Source of the DNA: Castanea sativa
Taxonomy: Eukaryota; Streptophyta; Magnoliopsida; Fagales; Fagaceae
Reading direction: 5' to 3'
DNA: 64,000 nt
NCBI RefSeq assembly: GCF_040712315.1
Contig: NC_134014.1
Span: 42,769,634-42,833,633, forward strand
This document shows, piece after piece, positions 36,445 through 51,640 of the stretch. Both the position numbers and the translations under genes were made by a program. The notes beneath the pieces were generated by a model that saw only the letters and a list, made by a program, of their open reading frames with translations, made no database searches and was not told the origin of the DNA. How positions within the stretch are numbered: position 1 is the stretch's first letter; every line of letters begins with the position of its first letter.

Positions 36445-37116
36445 TTATCTCCTTTTGTGGACATAATCTCATTTGCATATTTGCAAAACAGTTCTATAGA
36501 ATATCTTGCCTATATGTTTCCAGTCCTTCTATGTGTCAATTGTAGGTCAAACAAGTAATGAAATGGATGTGCAGGTTATACATATATTTCAGTCTTTCAA
36601 AGCTCCATGTTCTCTACCTAGGAGAGTTGATAATGAAACTCTCCTTTCTGCTTTTAGGATTTTTTTGTAAGTTGCTTTGCCCTATGTTGCTCAATGGGGA
36701 GAACCTTAATGCAGTCTTTTGGAATGCAAGTCATCCATGGCATTGTCCTTTTATTCTTCTTATTATTATTTTTTAATAAATAAGAATTAGTTGCTCTCAC
36801 TGGTCAATTAATGTTGCATCATCTGCAGGACTGAATTGCTGAATTGTATTGGTTTAAATTAGTGATCAGTAATTGAAATTTAAGAATCTATAACTTGCTT
36901 CTTTTTTTTTCTTTTTTCTTGAGAATCAGTACAGTAATGTATAAGGAGTTGATTCTTTGTTTAATTTTATGGTCCTTTGGATTGAAACCTTTAAAAAACC
37001 TTCTCATCCTTTACATAAATTATCATATTGATACCATATCCAAAAAAAATACTAGCTGCATGTTGCTGGTCATTCTGAAACTACATAACTACTGTTTCCA
37101 ATGGCCAAAATCCTGC
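36445..37116. other. EB1C 3' flank, no further gene seen
   Basis: This should include the EB1C 3' UTR. It has T-rich runs near 36760-36775 and 36902-36918. No clear coding sequence is visible. Confidence 0.45.
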
Positions 37117-37124
37117 AATCAGTC

Positions 37125-38299
37125 TAGGGCTGTCCACGGGTCGAGTCAGCCCGGGTTTGGGCCCAACCCGCACTCGACCCGATGGAGTCGGGTCACTGAA
37201 AAATTGGCCCGCAACCAACCAAAATAGTGGTTAAATCCGCCGGGTCGGATCATCGGTTGAAACGGGTCGGATTCATCGGATTGGCGGGTTGGATCAATCT
37301 GATTTGGGTTTTGATTTGAACTTTGTGAAGTGTTAAGAGAGAGTAGCCGAGACTTGGGCATGGGGAAGTAGCCGAGACTTATGGGTCTGATGAGGGTTGA
37401 GCTTGAGACTTAAGAGAGAGTAGCCGAGACTTGGGCATGGGGAAGTAGCCGAGACTTATGGGTCTGATGAGGGTTGAGCTTGAGACTTGAGAGAGAGTAG
37501 CCGAGACTTGGGCATGGGGAAGTGTAGCCGAGAGAGGCCCGAGACTCCACTTGAACTCTTGAAGTGTACTGTGTCTGTGACTCTATGTAGGCCGGTGTAG
37601 TCGAGATTGGACCATGGACCATGGAGATGGTAGAGTCTTGAAACCCTAAGAGTAGAGGCATGGGGAAGTGAAATTTTTTTTTGATTTGAAGTGCTGTGCT
37701 TGTGTAGCTGTTTGGCCGCTCCAAATCTTCAGTGATCAGAGATTTAAGTTCAGCAGAATTTTTTTTTTAGGCCATGACTCATCAGGGATTCAAGGACCAA
37801 GGTAAAGGAGATTGTGTTTGTGTGGTGGAACCATGGAAGTGTGGAACTTCTCTCAGACTCTCAGCTCTCTATGCGTGCGTGGAAAGTAGAAACTTGAAAT
37901 AATTTTGGCATTTTCAAAAGTTCAAAACTGTGGGAGCAAGTGGTTTTAGGAGCTTTACCACTTCAGCTTTTTGTCCCATCACCTGCCATGTAGGTCTTTG
38001 CTAGTCACTGCAGTAGCCTTCTTTGAATAGTCCAATCAACCCATTTTCCCAAGCTTCAAACTTCACAAGTCTATTGACTGACTGCATGTATTTTTATATA
38101 TTTTTTTTCACTTAACTATCGGTCAGGTCGGATTATGCGGGTATTTAACCCCTTAATCCGCAACCCGAACCAAGTTTTTGGGTTTTATTAGAGGGGGACC
38201 CGAATCCGAACCACCATGAACTTCGGGTCCACCCGTTGGACTTCGGGTCGGTCGGATTCGGACGGGTTGATCGGGTCTTTTACCCGCTGGACAGCCCTA
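37125..38299. mobile_element. hAT-type non-autonomous element (1.2 kb)
   Basis: The ends are TAGGGCTGTCC and GGACAGCCCTA, a perfect 11-bp inverted repeat. They are flanked by AATCAGTC (37117-37124) and AATCAGAC (38300-38307), an 8-bp target duplication with one change. The 8-bp duplication and TAGGG ends are hAT features. Both subterminal regions are packed with GGGTCGG or ACCCG phrases. The interior holds a 77-bp tandem repeat. It lies downstream of EB1C, before the orphan exon at 38837. Confidence 0.88.
37335..37530. repeat. 77-bp tandem repeat inside the hAT element
   Basis: The phrase AGAGAGAGTAGCCGAGACTT recurs from about 37335, 37412 and 37489. Two full units and a partial third are nearly identical. 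Each contains a second AGTAGCCGAGACTTATGGG. Confidence 0.88.
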
Positions 38300-38836
38300 A
38301 ATCAGACTATGCAGGGGTCTCTCCTTGTTAGTACCTGGTATTGGCAATTGTCATTTAGAGGCACAGTTCAAAACCTGCAGTGGGCTAAGACAAGAGAGAT
38401 GCAGAATATCTTGGTGGTTCAAAACAGCTCGTGGGGGTTGATATTATAAATCTTAGGATCTGAAAGGGTATCATGTGGATGTGTTCGCTTGGAGAATTTT
38501 GACCTCAATGCAGATCCTTATCTTCTGCCTAATTAAACGTCCTTTTGAGAACCAAAAGCAATGAACTCTCCTTTAAAATAGGAAGGGGAAGAAAGTCAAA
38601 TTTCTTGTACATAAATGCTCTATGATCACTTGAGAAGCTCATTTTAAGCAAATCGCATTTGCCTGCAATAGTTTTCTTTTTGGGTCTGAGTAATCTTCAA
38701 CATGAACCAATCAGCCACAGAGGTATAATCATAATGCTTTAATTTATATATTTTTCTTTATGTGAAATTTGATGAGGCTGATCTCATAATTAATTTCATC
38801 TGTGACAATAAAACTTGTTGAGTTCAATTTTATTAG

Positions 38837-39013
38837 GGGAAGGAGAATTCAGGTGCAAAAAGTGCCACGGAAGTGAGGGTGGACACGGTGGATTACAGGT
38901 CTTTGGCAGGCAGAGGCCGGGAGCAGAACGCGCAGGTCATTCACCAGCCCAATTCCTTTGGAAATTCAACCACCAGCGGTGGTGTCTTGGCTGATGCTGC
39001 TGCTGCTTTGTAA
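38837..39013 (+). CDS. Orphan terminal exon, function unknown
   Basis: A splice acceptor (TTTTATTAG) ends at 38836 and is followed by 58 open codons to a TAA at 39011-39013. The translation includes EVRVDTVDYRSLAGRGREQN and ends GVLADAAAAL. The sequence is far from the AT-rich spacer composition and looks like the true end of a protein. I do not recognise the family. EB1C already has a normal end at 36444, so this could be an alternative EB1C last exon, the last exon of a separate gene whose earlier exons I cannot see, or a relic. It is separated from EB1C by the hAT element. Confidence 0.4.
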   Translation, partial: GKENSGAKSATEVRVDTVDYRSLAGRGREQNAQVIHQPNSFGNSTTSGGVLADAAAAL

Positions 39014-40080
39014 ACTACTCTCCAATCCGCCCAGGATGCCATCTCTAGAAAATAGCGGCACAATTCTTTGTATAAAATATGATATGAAAATACTATAGGC
39101 ATGTTTTTTTATTTTATTTTTTTAAAATCCTGCCTATGGATGGTTTAGAATTTCATTGATTGGATGGTTTATACATTGTACCATCAATTTTATTTGACAA
39201 ATTTCTTTATTGATCTCTAGTTTTGAGTTTGGGGGCTTATTTGCTATGTCATGTGGAGGTTACAATTCTCTGCCCCTAGTGAACCAAAGCTCATGTTGCT
39301 ATGCACGATCTACATTATATTGTGTAAAATTTCTCATTTCATAGCTTGTCATTCACATTAGAATTACAGTCTTGCAAGTAGGCTTAATTAAGATCATCAA
39401 ATTACGACCAATGGTTCCACTTCGGCATTCTATAAGATATGACGTTGGGTGAGCATTTTTCACTACAGAGTATCATAGAAGTATAAACTGTTACAAAATA
39501 TCATGAATGTCACGTCAAATACATGCATGTACATCAACTAGCACCCAATCCCGTGATATGTTTTGGCATTGATGGACACTCTAAATTCAAAGGGGAAATA
39601 GATACTGCAGTCTTCTTTTCCAAAGATACATATCTATCTACTAAGAACCTTCTTAAAATTGAATTCAACTTACGCTGCGTCTAAAGATTACCTGCCTACA
39701 TGAAGTGGCAAATCAATCTATAACAGTATGCACCAAAACAAAGACTAATTAACTTTGAGAAGATTTAAAAGCCTAAATGTTATGTGCATACTATGAAACC
39801 GACATAATATGAGAAGCTTAAAGCCTAAATATGCACCAAATCAAAGACTAATGTAAGAGGAGTACACAACTTGTTCTCTCGCATTTGGGACCCAGACACA
39901 TTCTTTTTCCCGCCCAACTTGTCCACTGACTTCCACTAGTGCCTATTCCAACGGTAAAAACAGCTTCAAAATGTATGTAAATTGACAATGGGAACCACCG
40001 AAAGTTGAAGCAAGCTAGTTTGCTTTATTCTTCTCCAATCTTCATCAGAATCCTATTCCCTTACCACTTTATGCCTTCAG
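39014..40080. other. Spacer and ARF promoter side
   Basis: I see no gene or clear transposon ends in this stretch. The part closest to 40080 should hold the ARF promoter. Confidence 0.4.
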
Positions 40081-40191
40081 ACCAAGTCCTACTCTTGTAT
40101 TGATTATTTAATGTACAAGCATATATTTCTTTAGCCTCTTATGCCATTTGAAAGCATAACTTCAATTTCCTTCTTCCAACTCTCTGTTCAG

Positions 40192-42464
<2,273 letters not shown>

Positions 42465-43807
42465 CTTAGGCAGCTATCAAAGGTTTATGCACCTTATCTT
42501 AAAGCAATTATGCCATATCAATCCAGCGAGTGTGCAACTAAACTTGATACTTTCACAAGTGAAAAGCATTTGACTGGGCCTTATATACGTGTGTAATTTT
42601 CAATTATTATTGTGAACAAACTATTACACATTATAGTGTGAAACCTCTAATTCTACATTAGGTGTGAAGAATGGTGTGTGGATTTAAAACCAACTCTAGT
42701 AGCTAATGACAAAAATATCTCACCAAGAGAAAGATGAGAAAAGTTATTAACAGGGAAATTAAGGAAAAGGCAGTCACAAATTTGGAAGCTTGTGATCATC
42801 AACAACTAGACATAATTAATGGATGTTTTCATTATGGCACAATTTACCTTTTGGTTGAGGCATGGAAGCTTACTGTGGTAAGAATTTGGCCATAGTTAAG
42901 AGTGCAAGCGTTATTAAATGAAATAATTCCTTTACAGTATGCACTGTATCTACAACTTTGTCACATATAAGTTTTACACTTACAGGGGCCACTGTCACAC
43001 CTTGTGTTTATGCTGAGAACTCGGAGAAATACTTAGTTCACATTTAAATGGGGTATTTGTTATAGTTAGCTACCAGGGTAATTATCTATTCAGCTATGAA
43101 GATCTTGATATTAGGATCTTTCGAATGATAGCTGGATGTCAGGGAGCTTTATTTCCAATTTAAAGGCCTATGGCTGGAATTTGGTGCTGTCACAAAATGT
43201 TTGAATACTCACCATGTGAATGTGTTTTAATTTTTTGCCTGACAGTGGTAAGGTCAATAGGTCATTGATGACCAATTAAATTATTTGACATGGTGAACTT
43301 GAAACTACAGTTTCTTTTATTTATTTACAGTTTTAAGTGTTTTTTTTTAACATGTTTTTCTGGAAATTCCATTACTGATAAATTAGGCCTGAGAAGGCCT
43401 AGCCCTAAATCACAACCATCTTAAATTATCCCATGAACATGAAAGTACATATTTTAAGTTTTGCTAGGAATAGAGTATCTACTGCTTGACTAGACCAGAC
43501 TGAGATACTAGTTACTGATTCACCCATCGATTTGCAGCCCATTTCACATTCAAAATCAGAAGAAACAAGAGAGTACTATGCTTTTTTTTCACCTACAATA
43601 TATTGAAAACAAGCTTTCTAGCTGTTCTCAACCACTTCTGAATTATGTTGTATCACGTGTGCCATGTATACTATTCCATCATTTCAATCTTTTAACTGTT
43701 TTGAATCAATTATTTTGTTTCTTTAAAATAAAATAAATAAAGCTAAAAAATTTTTGAGAGAGAGAGAGAATGACCTTTATAGCAAGAAAGGACAATGAAG
43801 TAATACA
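42465..43807. other. ARF 3' flank, no gene seen
   Basis: This should hold the ARF 3' UTR. An (AG)n near 43757-43768 is the only marked simple repeat. No coding region is evident. Confidence 0.45.
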
Positions 43808-43815
43808 GGAAAGAC

Positions 43816-44319
43816 TAGGACTGTTCAAGTGACCCGCTCAACCCAGCCAACCCGCCCGCATCCGACCCGCCGCCACCCGATTTGACGACTCCGACGGTCG
43901 GACGCGGGTTTCGATCTCTCTAACCCGACCCCAGTGGGTCGATTGTCGATTTTTCATTTGAAAACCCGTGAAACCCAACCCAAACTGATACCTTTAATGT
44001 TTTTGGCGAAATATTGAGCATTCCAGACCAAATCCGGTGAGATCTCGTAGAGATTCGTAGAGATCTGGTCCAGATTCTTTGAGATTCGGCGAGATCTTGC
44101 TGTTATCCAACGAAACTAGGCCAGATCTCGACGGATCAGGCCGAATATCGGCCCCTGTGATAAAACCCAAGATCGACCTGATACAACCTGAAATCGACGA
44201 GACTCGAACCGAAAAATCTGACCAGATCATCTGAGTTGGTTTCGAGTCATATTTTCATCCACCCGACTCTTTTGGCTCGGGTCCAGGATGGGCACAAATC
44301 CGACCCGTGGACAGCCCTA
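43816..44319. mobile_element. hAT-type MITE (504 bp)
   Basis: The ends are TAGGACTGTTC and GGACAGCCCTA. The flanks GGAAAGAC (43808-43815) and GGATAGAC (44320-44327) form an 8-bp duplication with one change. The subterminal parts are rich in ACCCG, as in the element at 37125-38299, so the two are related. It contains many GAT(C)T/GAGAT phrases and no transposase. Confidence 0.87.
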
Positions 44320-44327
44320 GGATAGAC

Positions 44328-47300
44328 AAAGATCTTCTTTTATTTTGATCACATCCACTCCAAAGTTTCCAACCTCAATAGTCAAGTGCATATAATAATC
44401 AGTGTAAATTTGAAAATTTACAGCTGAACTCTTTTGGACAGCTTAATTGACACAGTTTCTTCTTTTTTTTTGGCCTCATTGATGCTGGGTTCATTACATT
44501 CAATCATTGGTGATAAACAATAAAGATTAGATTAGAAGTTGTAACCAAAAATCACAAACACAGTTTGCTGCTGGAGGGACAGAGATGCATCTACAATGAG
44601 AAAGACACATTAAAGGTTGGGTGCAGCCTGGGATGTTGAAGATAGTTGAAAATTTATGTTGGTGGGTTTGCACTTTGCGACCAGTCTAGCTGTGTAGTAA
44701 TGAGAACAAGACTATATGCCCGTTAGTCCACTTGGTGGATGCATACATTTATGGGGTATAATTGCTCACTACTTCCCATATAATTCCTTGTCCAAATCCT
44801 TGGGTGCCAACTCTTGCATTGGTAATAAAAACCCAAGATGATGCGTGCAAGTACAACTGCAATGTCACCCTGGCTCTGCCTCCAACTTACCAAAAGCCAT
44901 GGCTTTTAAAACTTCCACCATTAAGGCATTTTTTTTTATCTGTTTAAAGCTGTAAAGGTATTAACACTTTTATAACAAAAGCCTTTGCAAATTGATGTAA
45001 CATCTCTACACATATAAACTAGTCAATTTTTTATAGTCCAATCGGAATAGAATTTTAATTTATGATATTTGTTCTATTTTATTAAGTCAAGACATCAATT
45101 GATATCTAGTGTAAGAGATTTGAATTTTGAATCTTTTACAAGAGATTTTACTAATTGAATTGAGTTGAATTGAACCCATAATATATAAAGTAGTAATTAG
45201 TTAGTGATATTTTCATGTCAAAATTTTTGGTCTTTTTTTTTTAATATTTTAACCCCCATGTACTTAGCAGTTAGTAGGCGCACACCAAGAAGCAATAATT
45301 ATTAATCAAAAGGCACATAATTGTATTTACCCATGCCTGTTTCTAGGACCAGGCTGCGCCCCTTGCCCTCGAGATTTAATAATAGGTGAGACAAAGGAAA
45401 TTATGGAATGGTCATTTTTATTAGTGTAGTGCATGCCATCTGGCTTTTGATTGAATGCTAAAAGCTTACCTATCTCACTTACGATTATGACTAATGTTTC
45501 TCACTATAGCTTCTATTTCTAGAAGTTATCATGGTATGTTTTATTCCTAATCATTCTTAGTACTATTAAAAAAAAAAAAGTATTTGGGAGAGGTTTGTAT
45601 TCTTATATTGAATTGTTTTTAGTAATAAATTATAAATTAGGACAAGATTTATCTAATCACCCATGTAAAACCTTTTTTTTTTTTTTTCATATTTGCTTCC
45701 CATTTTGGGAAGATTAAAAGTATGAATCCAGATAGAAAATAATAATCTGACCACTTTTTTTTTTCTTAATTTCAACTACATTCTACCAAACATGGGGAAA
45801 AAATCAATCTTTCATTTTCTGTTTACTGAGCTTGAGCCATCTCATTGGAGACCATTTGTCAACATTTGAGACTGCAAAGCAGAACTGTCATCATATGATT
45901 CCAGAATTACTATTTTATTAGCACCAAGCAGGGTTAAGTGGTTAACCAGATTTAGCTTGTTAAGTCTTTTTGTTCTTGGTTCTTAGCCCCCATCAAAAAG
46001 AGTGGGGTTATAAGTGCTTAAGCAGCATAGCTATAGTTAGTTGAAAATCTGTGTGAATTATGATAAGAAAGACATAATTGTTAATCTATGCCAAACTATA
46101 AGAAACTTAAAGCGTAAAAGCTAAAGCGAGACACAGGAACAAAGTCATCCCCACAAAATCAAAAGGTTAGTGGTAGATTCATAGTCCACCCCCAAAAGCT
46201 TCAGTATTCTTCGATCTTTAATCTTTTCAGGTTTCTCGATAGTACAAAGTATAAAAATGCATCCAGAAATCATATATCTTTCTCTTGTCCTGGATTGGAC
46301 TGTTGTTCTTGTTTAAATTTCACAAGCACTTTTCCCAATACAAATTTATTCACAATGGACATCCCCACAAACTTTATACTCCAATTTCCCATATACTTAA
46401 ATTCTCAGCCTCCCAGCTTTTATCTTTTCCAGGATGTATATGGTTGAAAGGATCAAAATTCAATCAAGAAATCTCTTTCATTGCTGTCCATCATTGTACT
46501 ATCAAATTTTCTTAAATTTTCACTTTATAATCACAAGCATTCTACCAATAAACAATAAAACGCAGCTCAATCACAATAGATAAGTAACAGTCCAATTCTG
46601 CTTTTGCAGAGAATATTAAATGTTAGTTCCACAAATCAATTAGGCCCCTAAGCAGATTGGAGAATGTGGACGAGATTGCAAAAATAGCATAATATACTGA
46701 AGACCTGCAGCAAAACACAAATGCAACTCTAATTGCCAAACTACAAGACCTACCTTCCAAAGAAACTCACTTACTTTCACCCAACAACCAAAAGCAAAAA
46801 CAAGAGAGGGAGACATCTACTCAATTGTTCTTTCATTTAGCAATTCATATCTGAAATTGAAGAACAAGCTATACCACACAATTGGCAGACGGATTATGAT
46901 GTTTTCGCAGGGTACTCCAAATTCATCCAAATTGAAATAATCAATCAGGATGAGATGCCATATTATCTTATTCTACTCATTAAAAATAAAATGGGGGTCA
47001 CAAAGCTCAGAACAAGATGGCATTCTAGTTACAGCACTATAATTATTTGTATAGTGTTCCCACTTCCCACTAAAGCTTATTCAATACCAACGTATTAAGC
47101 CTAGGTTTTGAACCAGTTATCCACAGAGAACATTAATCCTTATAAATGGAGAACAATAATAAACAGAAAAAATCACCAAGGGAATAAATAATGTGTCTCC
47201 AATATTTGTAAATTGAAATTAATATCATCTAGCTTAACACAGCAGACATGCCTAGACTACCTTAAGTACCAAATTCCTTATGATCTGCAGTTCTAGGAAT

Positions 47301-47996
47301 TTTGAGAGAGAGAGAGAGAGAGAGAGATGTTTACCAGCATGTAAGTGGTTGTTACGAAGACTTTTGCAGTTGAGGTTGAGGTTGACCCTTTTGAAAGAGA
47401 TCTCAAATTCAGTTACCTAACTTAAAGATTTGATTATTTCAAACTTTAGGGGTTGAGAATTTCATTCGATCTATCACCTTAACCACCCCCCAAAGGGGGT
47501 CCCAAAATTAATAAATCAGTTAACAATCACTGTTTAGTATTCACTTGTCTTTTTTTGAAAGTCTCTTAAGTCATCAGTGTGTTCGTTCAAGAAGAACAAC
47601 CAGAGACTTTTTGTTGCCTATCTCAATTAAAGTTCCACTACCACCTAAACCAGCAAGAACTGGCATGCCTTGGAATTATCTTTATCTATGATTATAAGCA
47701 TGTGATATATACATAATCTGAAAATGTAGTAAAAGAAAAACTACTAAAGAACTTGGACAAAGAAGCACTCATCTCTTTTTATTCTCAAACCACAATCCCC
47801 ACATCCCAATTTAGATCAGACCCATGGGGGACTGGGATATGATCTCTTAATTCATTGTCATAGATTCAGCCAGAAATGCAATGATAAATCATGAACACAA
47901 CATAATTGCACCTTAAAAAGAGATATTGCCAATAATATGCGAATAAGAAAATGTATGATACCATGTTTAATAGTAGACATTTTAGACAAAGAAAGA
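44328..47996. other. Long spacer, no gene seen
   Basis: This AT-rich DNA carries several A or T runs and an (AG)n at about 47304-47327. I find no coding region and no element with verifiable ends. The last few hundred bases before 47997 should hold the cyclin 3' UTR (minus strand). Confidence 0.55.
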
Positions 47997-48898
47997 TTAA
48001 CGAGGGCTACTAAGCACTTCAACAGACACACGATTTAGTGATGGCAACCGCATCTGCTGATCCTGTGCTCTACTCCTTTTGAAAGGAGGCTCCGGTGATG
48101 ATGAAATGCATGACACTGCAGCCCATGAGTCATTGGAGCTATCAAAGCTAAAAGATGCGTCAATAATGCCATTGGGGCTGCTGGGTACGGACAGATGCTT
48201 GCGCTTGCGGCTTTGGTCGTGAATGTGGCCAAGGCTATTAGATAATTCCAGGATCAGCTTATAGCACTCATTGACTTTTTCCTGTTTAAAGACATTATCA
48301 AACTTTAACTAATAGATCATCAAGGTTGGAACATCTTTGCAAAAGCAGGAGTTCCACGAAAACATAGAAATTAATGTAATTAGATACACACCTCACTAAT
48401 TTTAAGTACACTCATAAGCTGATTCTGATATTCCAGTGGATTATAAGGCTCTATATCCCTAATTACATGAAGCATTGTTGCAGTAGCTAATATAGATGGA
48501 AGATGACTCGTAACCCTTGAATCTGGAACAAAGCCCAATATTAAAGACAAGATTAGAAATTGAGATAGATCACAAATGAATCTCTCTTTCCTTCAATATC
48601 TATTGCACTCAGACAATCAATCTCATTGGATAGCTTACCGGCAATGATAGAGAGATGAAGGCGCTCACACCTCAACAGGAAATCCCAATGCAAGTGGTTC
48701 TTCAAACCAAGCCTCCTGATAATGTGATAAAAGAATGAAATTGGGGTCACCGGGTTCATCCTCCATTGAAGAGTGGACAGCACCAGAAGCTCCATTCTCT
48801 TAATAGTCTTTGCTTCAAACACATACTTGGACTCCTCCACCTAAACATAACACAGAATCCCACATTATAACAATATGACAGACAAAGTCCAAGTAACA

Positions 48899-48935
<37 letters not shown>

Positions 48936-49474
48936 CATAACACTTTTAACAAACACCAAGACTGCATAAAATATATCCCACATACTTGCAGGTCTAAAAG
49001 AAGTGGCACTTGGGTTTCCTCCACCTTAGCAGCCAGAGATAGACAAGCCACTGCAGCAAGTTGAGCCATCCAGGGCTTTTCCCTCTTAAACGTGAGGCTT
49101 GAAGCAAACCTATCAAAGTAATTCACAGCAAGAACAGCAGTCAAAGCACAGAACCCATAGTGTGCTTTAACCCTCAAAATCCAATCCACAGCCTCTTTCC
49201 TAGCCACCATTAGAGACCCATCTGAGATCAGACTGCTCAAACACACATGGGTCTCTCCCTCCTTGGATTTTAGGGACACAAGTTCATCATCCTCCCAAAC
49301 CAAGTCATTCTCTAGCAAAACCGAAGGAAAAAATGAGTGCTTTTTCACATTTTCATCACTCCCTTCTTCCCCAATACCATTCACTCCCTCAAAAGACTCT
49401 TCCTCACAGAACAAAGCATCAATGACCGTTGCAGGACTTTGCAGCTGTTGGGTTTCCTCTTCTTGCAGAGCCAT
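47997..49474 (-). CDS. CYCD3: D3-type cyclin
   Basis: There are four exons on the minus strand: 49474-48986, 48840-48639, 48522-48392 and 48281-47997, all with GT-AG introns. The product is 368 residues. Residues 21-25 (LFCEE) match the LxCxE retinoblastoma-binding motif. The cyclin box follows with ARKEAVDWILRVKAHYGF, AVLAVNYFDRF, PWMAQLAAVACLSLAAKVEE and then FEAKTIKRMELLVLSTLQWR. The C-terminal cyclin fold has FLLRCERLHLSIIADSRVTS. The tail carries a basic RKRKHL and Ser/Pro stretches, typical of D3. D3 cyclins partner CDKA to phosphorylate the retinoblastoma-related protein and drive G1/S entry, often under cytokinin and sugar control. The start is the first ATG, followed by MALQEEE. The frame continuing past 48986 is intron read-through. 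Confidence 0.95.
48896..48932. repeat. (CA)n microsatellite in CYCD3 intron 1
   Basis: About 16 CA units lie about 50 bp downstream of the exon 1 donor (minus strand), inside an intron of only 145 bp. Confidence 0.95.
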
Positions 49475-51304
49475 CTTCTTCTGAGAAGAAGAGATTGAAG
49501 CCCCTGCTCATTATACAATGAAAAGTTTAAAGCTTGAGCACACACCCATATCCATATTCATCAGCAAATGTCTCTCTCCAAGGACTGTACAATAGAGACG
49601 TAGACAGAGAGAGAGAGAGACCCAAATGGAGTTAGCAAACGAAGGTTCCCTATGAGAAGCCTTTCACGCCTGTCCTTTCTTTCCAAGTTTTTCTTTTTTC
49701 TATTCTTTTTCTTTTTCTGTCTTTATTTTCTGGATATTTATAAAATATAAAAGAGTCATTTTTTGGGTTGTTTGGCGCGCAGGAAAGTAGAATATTACTT
49801 ACTAGTATGAACTACTAAAAAGTTAAGTATGGCATTTGTGATTGTAACGGCACACTGGCCGAGTTTTTGCAAGAAAATAAGCAAATATCCCTTTTATATT
49901 ATCAATAAGAAATTAAAGAGTCACTGCACGCTCTGCTCACTCCTCATCTGTTCATCGCCTCAGCCTCAGATTATTACAAGAGGATACCGTATCATCAGTA
50001 TCGGGTATTTTGGGGTAGATAATAAAGCTCTACCGAAGCGTATCATTGTTTTGGTAGACTTGGATATTGTACAGTAGCTCTAGCCTAGGACTTTTGATTT
50101 GAATCTCACTCTCCAAAGCAAAAGGAGTTTCAAGGTGTTGAAAAAATAAATTAATTAAAAAGTTAATACTTAATAGATGCCTTAATTACATTTGTTCATT
50201 TTAGAAAAGTAAAATAAAGTCATATTATCGGTGCCCAATTTTTTTCTTTAAAAACGACACCTCTTTAAGCATTTGTTTATTCTTTTGGATATGCCATCCC
50301 CCTGTCTCACGCACACTCTGTTAGAGCAATTTTAAGAAAAATTTTATACCACTTTTATAAAAAATATCAAAGGTTATCAAAATATTATATTTTTTTTTCT
50401 ATAAAAAAATTTCCTTAACTGTTTCACTAACAATGTCTTAAGGCATTCTTTATGGATTTGGCTTACCTCTAGTATTTTTTTAACTAGATTCTCCTTTTGT
50501 TTTAATGAGAGACTGTCACGTCACCCATTAACTAAATAAAATGTGGAGATTAAAATCTATTATCGATTGTCATTATACATTTAAAATAAAAAGACATGTT
50601 CAGTTTAAAAAATATTGGAAGTAAGCCAAACTCTTCCTTACCTTTTCCCAAGAAAAAAAATTGATTTTTTTCAATAAAAAGTGATATCAAATTTATCTAA
50701 AATGCTTAATTAATAAATATTCTAAGACTACGCAGACCTTAATATTAATAGGAAAATGTTAACAAGTACCTTAAGAGTATTGATTTAGGAGCTATTTTTA
50801 AAAATATTTTATTGAAAAATGATAAAATAATTAATTTTTCTGAAATTTTTTTATATTTTCTATGATAGTAGTATTAAAATTTTCTTAATATAATTTATTA
50901 ACAATTGTCCTAAAGACGCTCTAAACATAATCCATATTAATATATAAATATGTGTAATGCACGCGCTGAAGAAGGGGTTGTGGGGGTTGGTGTGTGTTTT
51001 TTGGGACCGCAAAGGCGTTGACCGTGTCCAACGGAATTGTCCATGTTGGGATGGAAAGATGTGCGACGCGCGACAGAGTGATGTTATACTTTATTGGTGT
51101 ATATTGGTGGACACTGGACAGTGATATGGTCACACTCTAGCTCGTGTCACGGTCTTCTGGAATCCGGACACGTGTACCAATGGAAAGCAAATAAATCGGT
51201 CAACTTGATGGCATGAACAGTTTGAATGTGTGGCATTTATTTACAGATTCCCTCCACTCTCTTGTGCCCATTTTCAAACTTTAATTACCTTCGTTTCTTT
51301 CTCA
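49475..51304. other. CYCD3 promoter side and AT-rich spacer
   Basis: There is an (AG)n near 49605-49619 in the probable cyclin leader. Two hairpin-like AT-rich stretches (about 50325-50450 and 50750-50925) look like weak MITE relics, but their ends cannot be fixed. I see no coding region. Confidence 0.45.
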
Positions 51305-51640
51305 ACGATGGGTTGCTTGCTTCGTAGAAAAAAAGTGTGCGTGATAAAAAAAAGTAATGGGGAGAGAGCAATGCACCATTAAACATGATGAGATTGCATC
51401 ATTTTAATGTCATTGTCCATAACCCTTTTTTTTGTATTAAAAAGAAAGGTTATATAAGATGGAATTCAACACGATGAGTCGCTTGCTACATAGAAAAAAG
51501 TGTTAGAGAAAGTAATGGTGAGAGAGCAATGCACCATCAAACACGATGAGATTGCATCATTTTATAGTCATTGTCCATAACCCTTTTTTTTTGGGTTGAA
51601 AAGAAAGGTTATATAAGATGGAATTAAACACGAAATAATT
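51305..51640. repeat. Imperfect tandem duplication, ~160-bp unit
   Basis: Two consecutive copies start ACGATG(G/A)GT(T/C)GCTTGCT at 51305 and 51471. Each runs through GATGAGATTGCATCATTTTA, GTCATTGTCCATAACCCTTTTTTTT and AAAGGTTATATAAGATGGAATT. The copies differ by small indels. It is non-coding. Confidence 0.85.

Noticed and set aside
48815..48985. Extension of the cyclin first exon through the CA repeat
   Set aside because: It runs past a good donor (GTATG at 48985-48981) into a microsatellite, and splicing there restores the conserved cyclin box.
50052..50152. A possible second tRNA-derived SINE (GTAGCTCTAGCC ... GATTTGAATCTCAC)
   Set aside because: The A- and B-box matches are poor and no target duplication was seen.
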